From contig OX940872.1 of NCBI GenBank assembly GCA_954871525.1, positions 26,693,746-26,757,745 of the forward strand: a stretch of DNA of 64,000 nucleotides. Direction: 5' to 3'. The notes under the pieces are model-generated. The model saw nothing but the letters and a program-made list of their open reading frames with translations. It was not told the origin of the DNA and made no database searches. The stretch is from Parietaria judaica. Lineage: Eukaryota; Streptophyta; Magnoliopsida; Rosales; Urticaceae. Made by a program: the position numbers and the translations under genes. Shown piece by piece: positions 24,865 through 36,265 of this stretch (positions within the stretch are counted from its first letter, which is position 1; each line of letters starts with the position of its first letter).

Positions 24865-27354
24865 TATAATACCCAATAATCTCATGAGCAAGTTTACGCC
24901 TAAAACGTATAATTTTATTTAGTCAAGATAATTATCCATGTATATATTTATTTTAAAGAAAGTTATTTTAAAACTTTAATGTTGATTTTAAGTTGTGATG
25001 CAGTGTGGGATGACAGAACCTTACGTCAAGATCGGTGTGCTTAACATATTAAAACACGTAATAAAATAACGAGCCAATCATTTTATGTTTTCTTTCTATA
25101 ACATTCTTATTAAATAAAATTATGATAACCTACTTTTGTTGCATTTTTATAAGTGGTTGTCTATATAGAAGCAGATAATTTAGTTTTCCTACTAAGAGCA
25201 AAGTTGGAAATTTGTGTCTAGTACTTATCCGATTAATACTATTTTATATCATCAAACAATGATCGATTACATACATTTCTTTGCCTTTTAAGTATTCATA
25301 CACTTAGTTTATCATTTATGCATGCTAATACTCACATGTACACGTGTCTCACCACAAATAACCTCTCGAACTTTCTTCCCGAAATACTTGCAGAAGACTC
25401 TTTAATCTCTATTTTCTCTCCATTGCTCCTCATTAAGAAATCATACGATTCCTCTGTTTGTTGATCTTGTTGTTTCGGTTTTAGCCTCTCTTCGAAATAG
25501 TTCAGGTTAGCATTTTTAAATCCATATATGTTGATGTCTTATCATTGAAATGGATTTTTATAGAATCTGAGAGGTTTGGTGCTAATCTTATTATAATAAT
25601 ATCTAAATAATCATTTTTAATAATCTGATTTCTCATGCATGTGATAGCTTTAACTTATAAGTCCATAAGGAAGTGGTGAGGGTTATTTTAAAAATGAAAG
25701 AGTTGGTAATTATTTGATCCATGGTTTTTGTTTTTCGAAGTACATGTAATTGGACTTCTTTGAGCTAATTAATTCATAATTTCTTAAAGCTGTATATGGA
25801 TTTTAATTCATCATATGATCTTATTTAGGTGGTTGTTCACGATCCCTTATTTTGGATTCCTCATGCTCATTAAAGGTGTAGTTGAATATTTAGTAAATTT
25901 ATTTAGATTTGATAATATGATCATGGATAAAAGTTTTAGTGCTATATTTTTAGTTATATAACAAACTTGTTCAACTTATTTAAAGCATCTCTAAAGATAA
26001 AGTTAAAATGTGACACTACGGTATCTTAATGCCATTTTATTCATAGTGTACACATTTTCGTTAAGGAATTCTAGTGAAGGATGTGATTATATATTAAACT
26101 AATCGGTTATGATTCTATCTTTGAGTGTGTAATTTTGTATTAGAAGAGATAATTAGTTTGCCATCAAAGATCGATTTGAAATATGAATAAATCTGTAATT
26201 CAGAAACTTACACACCCCGAGTCTTGACCGAGGTAGACGCTTCCCACACTAGCTAGCAAGAATTATCACTGAGTTCGAGGTAAGTAAAGACTTACTTTAC
26301 TTGCATTACGAGAATTAAATTAAATGGTGATTTAAGTATGAACGTATGTGCATATAATTGCATTGTTCTTCTGATATTTGTTCGCTATAAATAGTGTAAA
26401 TGTTAAAAGAATAAATAACAGTGTATCTCAGTTGCTAAGTTTGGGTAGGCGGCGTGCCTGCTGCGATGTCTCTTTAAAGAGACTATGATATATGGCGCGG
26501 TGTGGGAAGCCCGACTGATCACCGGGAATGAAATTGAGAATTTTCCCAACACGTCTGCGTGTAATGTTACGACCGGTCACATGTTAAAAGAATTGAAACG
26601 TTACGACCGACCGGTCGAAGTTAAAAGAAGTGACGCACGGGTCACATGTTAAAAGAAGTGACGAAAGGGTCACATGATAAAAGAAGTGACGCACGGGTCA
26701 CATGTTAAAAGAATTATGGGGAATAGTGCAACAGGAGCGTCCATAACAACGTCTACAAGCCTTAGCATTTGAGATACACATTATGAAAGAGAATTGGATA
26801 ATTCATATTAATGTACTATGTTAATATGACATGAATGAAAAGAGAATTAGATAATGCACATTAATTGTGTTATATGGTTATAATACGAACGGTGTTATAT
26901 GAGTTGTTAAATTGTCTTTTACTTACTGAGCTTTCGCTCATTAGAATTCTTGTAATGCAGACATTGCAGGTAATTCAAATGACACTTGAGGCTGTTGGTT
27001 GAAGACTCGAAGCTAGGGATCTGATGCATATGAGATACTAACGACCGTGAGATAGCTAGTTGTGTACTTGGGGTATTTTGAGTGTCGTTACGCTATGTAT
27101 AAATCAAAACAAAGGAGCAAGTAGTTTATGCTTCCTCGTTTTTGGATAAATACTGACAGTGGTTAGATATGGGAGTTTGGCGTTAGTTAAATGTAAAATA
27201 ATAATAATATAGCGTTTCAATATGTAGATATATAAAATAGGTGTATATATATATCTATATATATAAGAAAGAAAGAAAAAATGTTTTTTTTCAGTGGCTC
27301 ACTTATATGAGTTTAAAAGAAAATATAATTACATAGGCCGTACGGGGCGTTACA
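24865..27354 (+). repeat. Gypsy 3' LTR
   Basis: 2,490 bp, the same length as the internal LTR, with the same minisatellite (about 26571-26716). It ends GGGGCGTTACA and is followed by the target duplication GATTT at 27355-27359. Confidence 0.94.
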
Positions 27355-27359
27355 GATTT

Positions 27360-29146
27360 GCCCTCGAGAGCATACACCTTACCCGTTCCATGATGGTTCG
27401 GTTCATCCTTTCAGCGAGACCGTTTTGATGTGGCGTGTGCCTCACGGTCTTGGATCGTCGGATGCCTGCCTTCCGGCAGTAATCATTGAACTCCTAGGAC
27501 AGATATTCCAATCCGTTGTCCGTGCGGAGATGTTTGAGCTTCTTCCGGCACTGATTCTCTACAAGTGTGCGCCAATTGACAAAGGCTTCGAAGGCCTTGT
27601 CCTTTGATCTGATCATATAAACCCAGAGCTTCCTCGAGTAGTCGTCGATGAAAGAGATAAAGTATCTGTTTCCCCCATGCGAATCTACTCGTGCCGGGCC
27701 CCACAAGTCAGAGTGAACATAGTCGAGAACTGACTTGCTCGTGTGAGACCCCTTGCCGAATTTCACCCGATGCTGCTTCCCAAACACACAGTGTTCGCAG
27801 AAGCCGAGCTTCTCCACCTTATCGTTCCCGAAGCAGCCTCCTCGCTTGAGTATATCAAGCCCCTTCTCGCTGACATGCCCCAGTCTATCGTGCCATAGAG
27901 TGGTCTTCGACACTGTCGCTGAGATATTTGCTGCTTCCCCGATGGCGGTCTCACCTTCCAGGATGTATATGCCATTGTAACGATAAGCCCTCATGTATGT
28001 CATCGCACCCTTGGTGACTTTCAAGCCACCCTTGCATGACTTCCATGAGTATCCCTGTTCTTCGAGGACACCCAATGAAATAAGATTTCGTTTGAGTCCA
28101 GGGACATACCTTACTTGGTTCAGGGTCCTTCGTGTGCCATCCTTGAGTCTTAATGATATCGACCCAATACCCTCGACCGAGCACATCTCCTCGGTGCCCG
28201 TCGATACTGGCATGACCTCCTCGTCAGCCTTCATCCCCTCGAACCAACTCTGCTCGTGACACATGTGATACGAGCAGCCCGAATCTAGTATCCATGCTGT
28301 TCGCATGCTGGTCGGCATCATCGCGAGAACCTCAGCGCTATCGTACCCTCCCGATACCTGGGAAGCGTTCGCTGGACCGTCGTCGTTATTCCTTCTGAAC
28401 GGCTTTCCCGTTCTCTTCTCGGGACAATCTCTCTTGAAATGTCCTTCCTTGTTACAGTTGTAACACTTGCCGCTTCTCGGCCTCGATGATGATCTCCTCG
28501 GTGAGCCTTTTCTGAACTTCTCTCGCTTAGCCGATCTTTCACGGTTAACGATGAGGCTCTCCGCTCCACCTGATCTTCCATCAAACTTGCCCTCCTGTTT
28601 GCGCTGAACCTCCTTGGCTAGCACTGCCGTCTTGACATCGTCGACGGTGAGGGTCTCCCTGCCACTAAATAGCAGAATGTCCTGGATCCTATCGTACATC
28701 CCCGATACCGAATTCAGTAGGAGGAGTGCTTGATCCTTTGACGGGACCTCCACGTTTATCGTCTTCAGATCTGTGATGATCTTCTTGAATTCGATAAAGT
28801 GTTGCTTCAGCGATGATCCCGGAGCCATCTTGAGGGTATACATCCGTTGTTTGAGAAACAACTCGTTCGCCCAGGACTTCCTGTTGTACGTCTCATCGAG
28901 ACGCTTCCAGATTCCTGCCGCTGTCGTCTCGTCTTGGATGTCTCTGAGAGCGAGAATAATGGTGCTTCTCGCCCTCTTCATGATATCTTCCTTGTCCTCC
29001 TCGCTCAGCTTCTCCGAGAATGCCTCCTCGCCCTTGAGCGCCTTGTCGAGGCGCATCTGGCACAACTGTGCATGCATCTTGATCTTCCAAATGTTGAAGT
29101 CTCCATCGCCGGTGAACTTCGCGATGTCTGTCTTGTCTGGTCCCAT
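27360..29146 (-). pseudogene. Copia gag-protease-integrase, 5' portion
   Basis: ATG at 29146 opens a Tork/TNT1-like gag (FTGDGDFNIWKIKM, LFLKQRMYTLKM, QALLLLNSV). Next come a zinc knuckle CYNCNKEGHFKRDC (about residues 225-240), protease WILDSGCSYHMC (about 285-295), the GAG-pre-integrase and zinc-binding region (LWHDRLGHVSEKG ... CEHCVFGKQ), and the integrase core (YVHSDLWGP, FIDDYSRKLWVY, LRTDNGLEYLS). A TAG at 27494-27496 follows, after which the frame continues (HTPHQNGLAERMNRTIMER) up to the Gypsy insertion. The rest of the polyprotein resumes at 17176 on the same strand. Confidence 0.93.
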
Positions 29147-29289
29147 GATTCATTATCGCGTCAGGTAGGAGTGACTCTGACAATCTTCGTCAAGATTCAG
29201 AATCTTGAACTCCTTCACTTTCTTGTTCGGTTCTTGAACTCGGATCTTGATTCTCCGATGAACCCTTCCTTGATTCACCGAGAGAAGAA

Positions 29290-29301
29290 GCTCTGATACC
29301 A
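29290..29301 (-). other. Copia primer-binding site (tRNA-iMet)
   Basis: On the minus strand TGGTATCAGAGC lies 2 bases inside the 5' LTR, the usual initiator-tRNA primer site for plant LTR retrotransposons. Confidence 0.9.
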
Positions 29302-29303
29302 CT

Positions 29304-29986
29304 TGTTGGGGATTTCACCCAGTAACCCGATAATCAATATCGATGAACACGAACAACGAACAGTAATGCGGAACAACACGATATAATTGGACGGCAAAGA
29401 CGAACACTTTATTGATCTTGATGATGTTTGAATTACACAACCGGTTACAAAAGACTCGATCTTCTGGAAAGATAATCTTCCCGTTGAATTCAAACTTACA
29501 GCTCTTCCACAGCAATCTTCGATAACCCCCACCGTAAGCTGCCCGATGACGGAGTGATCTCCGTTGTGCAGCACCCTTCTCGATGGTCGGAGATGACCCA
29601 GACTCCAGAGAATGCCGGCGAACAGAACCCCGGTGCGAACGAACCCCCTTTGACGCCGCGAAGAAGCTCCGACAGATCCTCAGAGTGTGTACCTCTGTCT
29701 AACGTTCCCGAGCCTTCCTTCTCCGTACTCCGTCGTCACCTTCGTCGTCGTATCCACCGTCTGACTCGCCGGAGAAGTTCTGTCTCTCAAGAACTCTCTC
29801 TCTTGATTCTCTCTCTTTGTTGTTATGATCTGGTGTGTTCTTCTTGCTGTATCGACTTGCTTATATAGCCGTTGGGTGTGTCCTTGTCGTCCCCGGATGG
29901 TGACTGAATGTCATCACCCGATAGGCTCCTTATCTTTAAGTGACTGTGACACACATGTATCTTGTGTCACCGATGGGTGATCAACA
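29304..29986 (-). repeat. Copia 5' LTR
   Basis: 683 bp, the partner of 13952-14634, with 7 substitutions and no indels. As the 5' LTR of a minus-strand element it should contain the element's promoter; a TATATA-containing stretch around 29865 (plus numbering) is a candidate TATA region, but this is not proven. Confidence 0.94.
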
Positions 29987-30008
29987 TATATATATATTTT
30001 AAAAATTT

Positions 30009-30016
<8 letters not shown>

Positions 30017-30071
<55 letters not shown>
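30017..30071. repeat. (AT)n microsatellite
   Basis: About 27 AT units beside the Copia 5' LTR. The Copia target duplication TATAT is part of this AT-rich tract, so the element inserted in or next to a TA-rich site. Confidence 0.9.
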
Positions 30072-30072
<1 letters not shown>

Positions 30073-30450
30073 CACTTGCGTGCTTTGAGTTTGAAGCATT
30101 ATAAAAGATATGACAAAAAGATTAAAGATGGCTTTCGGCTTAATTGTTACACACATTAATAATCAACGATTATATCGGATACACATAGAATCTTACTATA
30201 CGTTTAATTCTTATTTGAATTTCAATTAGAAGTCCATAATCAATTATTGATCGTCATCGCGCTTATGTACCATGGTATCATAAAGAGAATGAGAACTTTA
30301 GAACAAATTATTATACTTATTATTTCCTATGTTTACATGATTCATGTTATTATTATTCACTTTTGTACTTTTGTTTCTATAGCAAACTAATAACATTTTA
30401 AGCCTACAACTGCACAACCACTGAAGGCAAGAGTTTATTTTACAGTTTGG

Positions 30451-31781
30451 CGAAGGGCCGTCCCTGAGGAGAGGCGGACTAGGGGCTCCTAAAAAATGAA
30501 AAATAGGGGCTCCTAAAAAATAAATTTAAGGGCCCCAGAATTACTTAAGTTATTTTTTTTATTAGAATCACTCAAATTAAATTTAGGAGCCCCTAAAAAG
30601 ATAATTAAAATCAATCAACTTTAATATTTGGACTCCTACTTTCTAAATTAATTAGGGACCCTAATTCTCACTATACTCTTTAAAATTTTCTCACGATATT
30701 GATTCTTCCTTTTTTGCTAATATTTCTCACATTCCCTTGATTGTTTGTTAATGAGAACAAAGAAAATGGTCAAGATAGGAATAAAAATGAGAATAAGGAT
30801 ATGAACAAGAACTAAGAAATTAGTCAAGCTAAGAATGCAAATGTGAATGAAGATGAAGAATTTGGTGAAACTATGAATGAGAATGAGAATCAAAAGGATA
30901 ACCAGATGGAGAATGATGTTGAAAGTGATACAAGTCACTTTTCTTTTGAGAAAGATTGCCCTACCAAATGGAATCCAATGAATCAAAACTTCATTGACTT
31001 TTTGGTTGAAAAAGGTCTTCAAAAAGACGTTAATCAAATATTTTCTATTGAATATGTCTCTGATAGGTGTGTCTCTTCGTTTAATTATTCACGAGCTGTA
31101 CTAAAACCGGGAGAAGAAAGACAAAAAGTGGCTGGTTTATTAAGTTTCTCTAGATATGGTATTTTGTTTCTATTGTAAGCCGTTTCGTCAATTTATTGTA
31201 ACAGAAAATCTATTTGCTAATCAACAACAGGTGGGTCAACTGGCTAAAAAAATGCTATATTATATGGCACAATGTTTCTAAACGACTTAACAATCATGAA
31301 AAAAGTTGCAACACATTAATGCCATAACTAGTTGGCTGAATTTTGATAACAAATTGATTGATTGAAAATCTTTAGTGTGAACTTGCCAACTGACAGGAAA
31401 AGAGAGATCGGTGTTTTGAATTACATGCAAGAATTAGATTGTTGTTATCCAAATACTTGGATAACCTATCAAATATGCTAACTATACCAGTCACAATTGT
31501 GCATGCAGAAATAAACTTCTCAAAGTTTAAATTGATCAAGTCTTATCTACATTATCTCAAGATGGCTTGAGTGGTTTTGCTACATTGTCGATCGAAAAGA
31601 CATGGTCGAGAAACTCGATTATTCATGAAGCAAAAGTCCCTAGACACGTCACATTTGTAGGATAATTATTATATAAATATTTTATTTACTTTTTCCTCAG
31701 AAGTAAATTTTGCAAATATGATTAGGGCCCCCAGAATTTCTCCTAGCCTAGGGCCCCGAAAATCTCAGGCACGTGCTGCAA
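30451..31781 (+). mobile_element. Decayed hAT element with TTF/ZMYM-type transposase relic
   Basis: The relic frame begins about 30843 (MNEDEEFGETMNENE, acidic) and continues with KWNPMNQNFIDFLVEKG, which matches the start of the plant hAT TTF-type zinc-finger transposases (the DPG-W ... NFRDFLVERGP region). After a frameshift comes KKWLVY ... MVFCFYCKPF. Near 31410-31600 lies a hAT dimerisation tail (LNYMQELDCCYPNTWITYQ, LTIPVTIVHAEINFSKFKLIKSYL) with stops. The central catalytic part is missing. Ends are judged from GGGCCGTCCCTGAG on the left and CTCAGGCACGTGC on the right, an imperfect inverted repeat; no clear 8-bp duplication was found. It is non-functional. Confidence 0.72.
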
Positions 31782-32788
31782 TAGCTCCACCGATGAATAA
31801 TCGTTAACTTGTTTTTTAGCTTGCATTAAGTTAAGATAGCGATTGGTCCTGGAAATGTAGGAGGGGTCGATCTTTGACGCCTTAATTTTGTATCCTACGA
31901 AAAAAAAAGAAAGATCCGAATTGGTTCGAATTCGACAAAAGATAGACCAAAATAGTCTGGATTTGCATATGTAACGTTATCGGGTCGCGTTACTTCATAA
32001 ACATAACTCAATTAAGTCTTTATGTTAATAGAAACGTTGGCTAAGAAATTAACAAATCTAAATTAGCGTGCGTTTTGTTTGTAAATTTTTAAAACTCAAA
32101 ATGATTAATATAACAAGTACTTAGAACGGGACACAGTACAAGTAATTAAGGCTACATGATTATCGTCGCCATAGCTTATTATTCAGGTTGGATTTTCAAA
32201 AGAAAAAATTGTAATATATTTACATATCAAGACGACAATTTTTGTCGCTATACTTTTTCCTTGTTCCTCACGCCATCCGTGCCATGGGGCGATTATTTAA
32301 CGTAACCAAAAATATTATAATTTCTACTGATGCATTTTTCCGTCTATATTTCTTCCTAATTTTTTAGCATAATTTTATTAAATCGTACATAATATCCACG
32401 CTTATGTGTTCATTAAATTATCTAGCAGGTTCTCTCGTATGATTTCGTCAGAATAATGTTTTGACTCACTTTGGATCCATCCGGCCTCAATTGGTCAAAG
32501 TTTAAATAATTTTTCCGCGATAATCTATTTTTTATTGTGTAAACTAAAATTATTTCTATTTAGACATAAAATGAGTATTTCGTACGATTTCATTTTTATT
32601 ACTTCTGATAAACAATATCACGTCAACTAGCAAATAAATCAACACAAGCACACCTCAAAAGAAAACGACATTCTTTAATACCCGATTAAGAGCCGAATTT
32701 TCTAAAACGACATTCTTCAATATCTTCAGTAAATTCGACATTCTAGTAGTTTTTTTTTTTCAGTTAAAACATAAACTAAAAGAAATGT
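31782..32788. other. AT-rich spacer
   Basis: No gene recognised. The right end probably includes the promoter of the FAR1-domain gene, but no specific element can be assigned. Confidence 0.4.
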
Positions 32789-32921
32789 TACAAACATGTC
32801 GTGAGAAATCTTGAGAAAACACACGTTTGATTTGTTTGCAATGATTGGGATTTCGAAAATTCAAGCTTCCACGCTGAAGAATTCCTAAAACCACCGACGA
32901 TTACGAATTGTCTCCGAATCA

Positions 32922-34291
32922 AGTAAGCAATCTTTTTTCTTCCTTGAATTATGTTTGCTTTGTTCCTTGTTTGGTTTCGATTCTCTTTTTTCAATCTGTT
33001 TTTTATGAGAATTTTTCTTTTTCTTTGAGTTTAAGTTTCCAGTAATGGAGTTTCTTGCCCACCAACTGTTCGATAAAGTGACTAACTTGTAAGAGGGCCT
33101 TAACAAAAACCCGCAAATGCAGGTTTAAAACCGCATCGAAACCGGATCCGGGTTCTGGGTTTCTGGGTTAAAATACCAGGTTTAAACCGGAACCGGAAAT
33201 CCGGGTTTCCCCCACACGTAGCCCGGATCCGGGTTTCAGTTTTTGAAAGCCTGGGAGTGGAAAGTCGGGTACCGGACCAGTTTCACCCCTACTGGCGTTT
33301 AAAATTCCTAGTTTAAACTGAATGAATCATTTTTTTGAAATACTTTCTGTGTTTTGAGAGCATGAATGAGTTAGAGACGACTTTTCTGCAGTGGATTTGG
33401 ATGTGGAGGGTTCTTCCGTACCGACATCGCCACCTTATGAGAGCGACGAGATTTCGGAACCATACGAGGGTATGGAATTTGATTCGGAAGATGCTGCGAA
33501 GATCTTCTACGATGAGTATTCAAGGCAACTAGGTTTCGTGATGCGTGTTATGTCGTGTCGGCGTTCCGAGAAGGACGGGCGGATATTAGCCCGGCGGCTC
33601 GGGTGCAACAAGGAAGGCTACTGTGTGAGTATTCGCGGTAAATTTGGGCCGGTTCGGAAGCCGCGGGCAAGCACTAGGGAAGGATGTAAGGCAATGATTC
33701 ATGTTAAGTACGATAAATCTGGAAAATGGGTGATCACAAAGTTTCTGAAGGACCATAATCATCCCCTCGTGGTCTCACCCCGCGAAGCTCGTCAAACAAT
33801 GGTGAGCTACTGCATTTTCGGTCTTAACATTCATATATTATTTACATTTGTTTGTTATTTGAGTATGTTTTTATTAATCATGTTTTAGGCTCTGTTGTTT
33901 AAAGGCCTTTCCCGTTCGGTTGTAATGTTTGGCTTATTTAACGAGTCCTAAGCAATGAGAAAGGCATCAAAGAAATATTCACGAACATAGACCGGTTCAT
34001 TCACTAGCAAATGGACGGTGTTAAAAAAAATCAAGTACAGTCTAGATTTTTTTTTACTGATATGAAACTGTATATTTTTGTTCGTAGGACGAAAAGGATA
34101 AGAAGATTCAGGAACTGACTGCCGAGCTGCGAAATAAAAAACGACTGTGCACAACATATCAAGAGCAGCTTACAGAGTTCATAAAAATCGTTGAAGAACA
34201 CAGCAACCGGATGTCAAATAAAGTCCAAGATGTAGTCAGTAACCTTAAAGATTACGAAACGATAGATCAGGATCTCTTGCGACATCGATAA
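32922..34291 (+). CDS. Short FAR1-domain protein (FRS/FRF type)
   Basis: Three exons give 204 residues, matching the short Arabidopsis FAR1 proteins such as At2g43280 (206 residues). Proposed splicing: exon 1 ends at 32922 (CAA before GTAAGC) and contributes only the A of the start codon; exon 2 is 33392-33801 (after CTGCAG); exon 3 is 34088-34291 (after TTCGTAG). The protein reads MDLDVEGSS..., then a FAR1 DNA-binding domain at about residues 24-125 (EPYEGMEFDSEDAAKIFYDEY, ARRLGCNKEGYC, REGCKAMIHVKY, FLKDHNHPL; the C/C...H/H zinc ligands are present) and a C-terminal coiled-coil-like segment (DKKIQELTAELRNKKRL...). The domain is shared with Mutator-like transposases and, in the family, acts in the nucleus. 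It lacks the transposase and SWIM domains of full FAR1/FHY3. Exon 1 and the split start are inference; exons 2 and 3 are strong. Confidence 0.85.
33104..33297. repeat. CCGGAT-rich tract in FAR1-gene intron 1, hAT-like end
   Basis: A run of variants of AACCGGATCCGGGTTTC ending in GTTTCACCCCTA. The CACCCCTA end resembles hAT terminal repeats (TAGGGGTG in the other direction). No matching left terminus was seen, so this is a fragment or a decayed MITE. Confidence 0.5.
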
Positions 34292-34875
34292 GCCGAGCCC
34301 GCACTTTCTCAATCCTTTCGTAGGTAAATTCATTCGATCGAATATGAATTTATCGCCCGCTTTGAATAATGTTTTATAATGAGTTTAGTTTCTAAATCTT
34401 AAAATGATCATTTATATCAAAATTATTTTAAGTCCAATCTTTTTCTGTTTTTCGTATGCTTAGTTCTCGAGAATGATTCGTCGGAAATCCAAACTCCGGA
34501 CGAAGGGTGTTACTGAAAGCCCCAGCTAGTGATTTTTTTTATTAATAGTGTGATTATTAAGGATTAGTGTTGTTTAGAAGCGATCTGAATGGTTTTTTTT
34601 TTTTTTTTTTTCTTGTTCATTGCATATTGTGTATCTAATTTAGTCTAGTATTATAATTTTCTTGTATCTTTAACAAATGAAATGTAGGAACTTAAGATGT
34701 AAAATACAAAAGGTTGATTGATTTATTATTCATTCCAGTTTCGTTGTTAAGAAATAATAATTTTATTTGTTTGAATTTTCGAGAAAGAAGATAAATAAAT
34801 TTCAACTCCATTTGTTATTATTACACTTAAGACATTCCGATTTTTTTTTATAAAAAAACTTATCTCGATAATAAT
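34292..34875. other. 3' UTR and flank of the FAR1-domain gene
   Basis: A possible 3'-UTR intron could run from the GTAAAT near 34323 to the TATGCTTAG ending near 34464. No coding region is seen. A T-run lies at about 34592-34610. Confidence 0.4.
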
Positions 34876-35869
34876 TAGGGTAAACTGCGGCTAATGTACT
34901 CAATGTTTGATCTTTTGCGAATTATGTACCCAATGTTTATTTTTGGTGGCTAATGTATCCAATGTTTGATCTGTTAGATATTTTCGTGTTTTCCGTTAGT
35001 TGACCGTTAGAGAGTTATCATCCTCTACATGTACACTTTTCGTATTTTTGACATAACTCACTCGTTTTTTGTCCAAATTTTATGCACGACCTATGGATAG
35101 AAAGATAAGAGATAGATCTACAACTTTGTTGTTTTAAGATTTGTAAAATAATTTTTAGAAAAATAGGAAATTTCAAATAAAACGTAAAATTAGACGTTAG
35201 TTTAATACAAAATATTTGTTTCGAGCAAATTTTAATATATTTAATGACTTTATATGGTGAAACGTAAAACTAAAAATTTGTAGATAAATATTTTTTCTTG
35301 CTAACGGGTGTTTATTTATAAATTTTGAATAAAAAACGAGTGAGTTATGCCAAAAATATGAAATATGTGATGTGAAATAATCTTTCATATTTTTGGCATA
35401 ACTTACTCATCTTTTGTCCAAAATTTATATATAAACATCCGCTGGAAAAATAAAATAGTTATCTACAACTTATTAGTTTTACGTTTCATCATAAAAGTCA
35501 TTAAGTATGGTAAAATTTTCTCGAAACAAATATTTTGCATTAAACTTATGTCCAAATTTACGTTGTATTTGAAATTTCGTATTTTTATAAAACTTATTTT
35601 ACAAAACGTAAAACATAAAAGTTGTAGATCTATCTCTTTTCTTTCCAACCATAGGTCATGCATAAAATTTGGACAAAAAATGAGTGAGTTATGTCAAAAA
35701 TACAAAAAGTGTGCATATAGAGGAGAATAACTCTCTAACGGTCAACTAACGGAAAACACGAAAATATCTAAAAGATCAAACATTGAGTACATTAGCCACC
35801 AAAAATAAACATTGGGTACATAATTCGCAAAAGATCAAACATTGGGTACATTAGCCGCAGTTTACCCTA
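34876..35869. mobile_element. Foldback element, copy 1 (about 490-bp arms)
   Basis: The ends are exact complements: TAGGGTAAACTGCGGCTAATG on the left and its complement on the right. Nearly the whole 994 bp folds back on itself around about 35365-35382. Each arm also contains a smaller inverted pair (GACATAACTCACTCG... near 35047 against ...CGAGTGAGTTATGCC near 35336), making a hairpin of hairpins. No protein is encoded. The flanks allow TAA or ATAAT as a duplication, but AT-richness makes this ambiguous. A transcript would form long double-stranded RNA. Confidence 0.85.
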
Positions 35870-36265
35870 ATAATTACTAGGTAAATTAAAAAAGGTAACA
35901 GTAAATGCCATCGAGATAAAGTACAAGTAAGTTTATAGAACTAATCTAACATAATATTTGAAATTCCTATTAAATCAAATGAAAAGATAAACAAAATTTT
36001 AATTAAAAAAAATAAACATTCAAATTTGTAATCGTGAAAAAAAAAAAAAAAAAAAGTTTAAACTTATGCCACCACCGAAATCAGAACAGCATTATATATT
36101 TATTTCACTATTAACTCTTTCTTTAAAATGGTGAGAAAAGAAAAAATATTTTACCTATTTATTTACATGGCACGTAACCATTAGAGCATAGCATGTAATT
36201 GGAGCACTAAAAGTGCAATTACACCAATATTTTAACTCCTTAATTGTGTTGGGACTCGATGAAAC
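35870..36265. other. Spacer and 3' flank of the TAF1C-like gene
   Basis: AT-rich, with a poly(A) run at about 36037-36054. No gene is seen. The TAF1C-like 3' UTR falls in its right part. Confidence 0.4.

Larger units (their letters stand above)
17182..27354 (+). mobile_element. Ty3/Gypsy chromovirus (Tekay/Del-like), collapsed tandem insertion
   Basis: The insertion is flanked by the 5-bp duplication GATTT (17177-17181 and 27355-27359); removing it and one GATTT rejoins the Copia integrase in frame. Internal order is an 18-bp LTR start, filler, a pol 3' fragment, a full LTR (17624-20113), a primer-binding site, gag-pol, a polypurine tract and a full LTR (24865-27354). It is thus LTR-int-LTR-int-LTR with most of the first unit deleted. 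Long LTRs and a C-terminal chromodomain place it among Tekay/Del chromoviruses. The chromodomain of this family is known to steer integration to heterochromatin; here the target was another retrotransposon. Confidence 0.93.
13952..29986 (-). mobile_element. Ty1/Copia retrotransposon (Tork-like), split by a nested Gypsy
   Basis: A complete minus-strand Copia element: 3' LTR 13952-14634, 5' LTR 29304-29986 (683 bp each), primer-binding site 29290-29301 and polypurine tract 14635-14647. The 5-bp flanks are TATAT on both sides (13947-13951, 29987-29991), though the site is itself AT-rich. Without the 10.2-kb Gypsy insertion and its duplicated target it is about 5.86 kb, a normal Copia size. Gene order gag-protease-integrase-RT-RNase H is that of Copia; gag resembles TNT1/Tork. 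Four in-frame stops (27494-27496, 16494-16496, 16242-16244, 15261-15263) make it coding-defective. The LTRs differ at 7 of 683 positions, about 1 percent, so the insertion is young. Confidence 0.95.
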
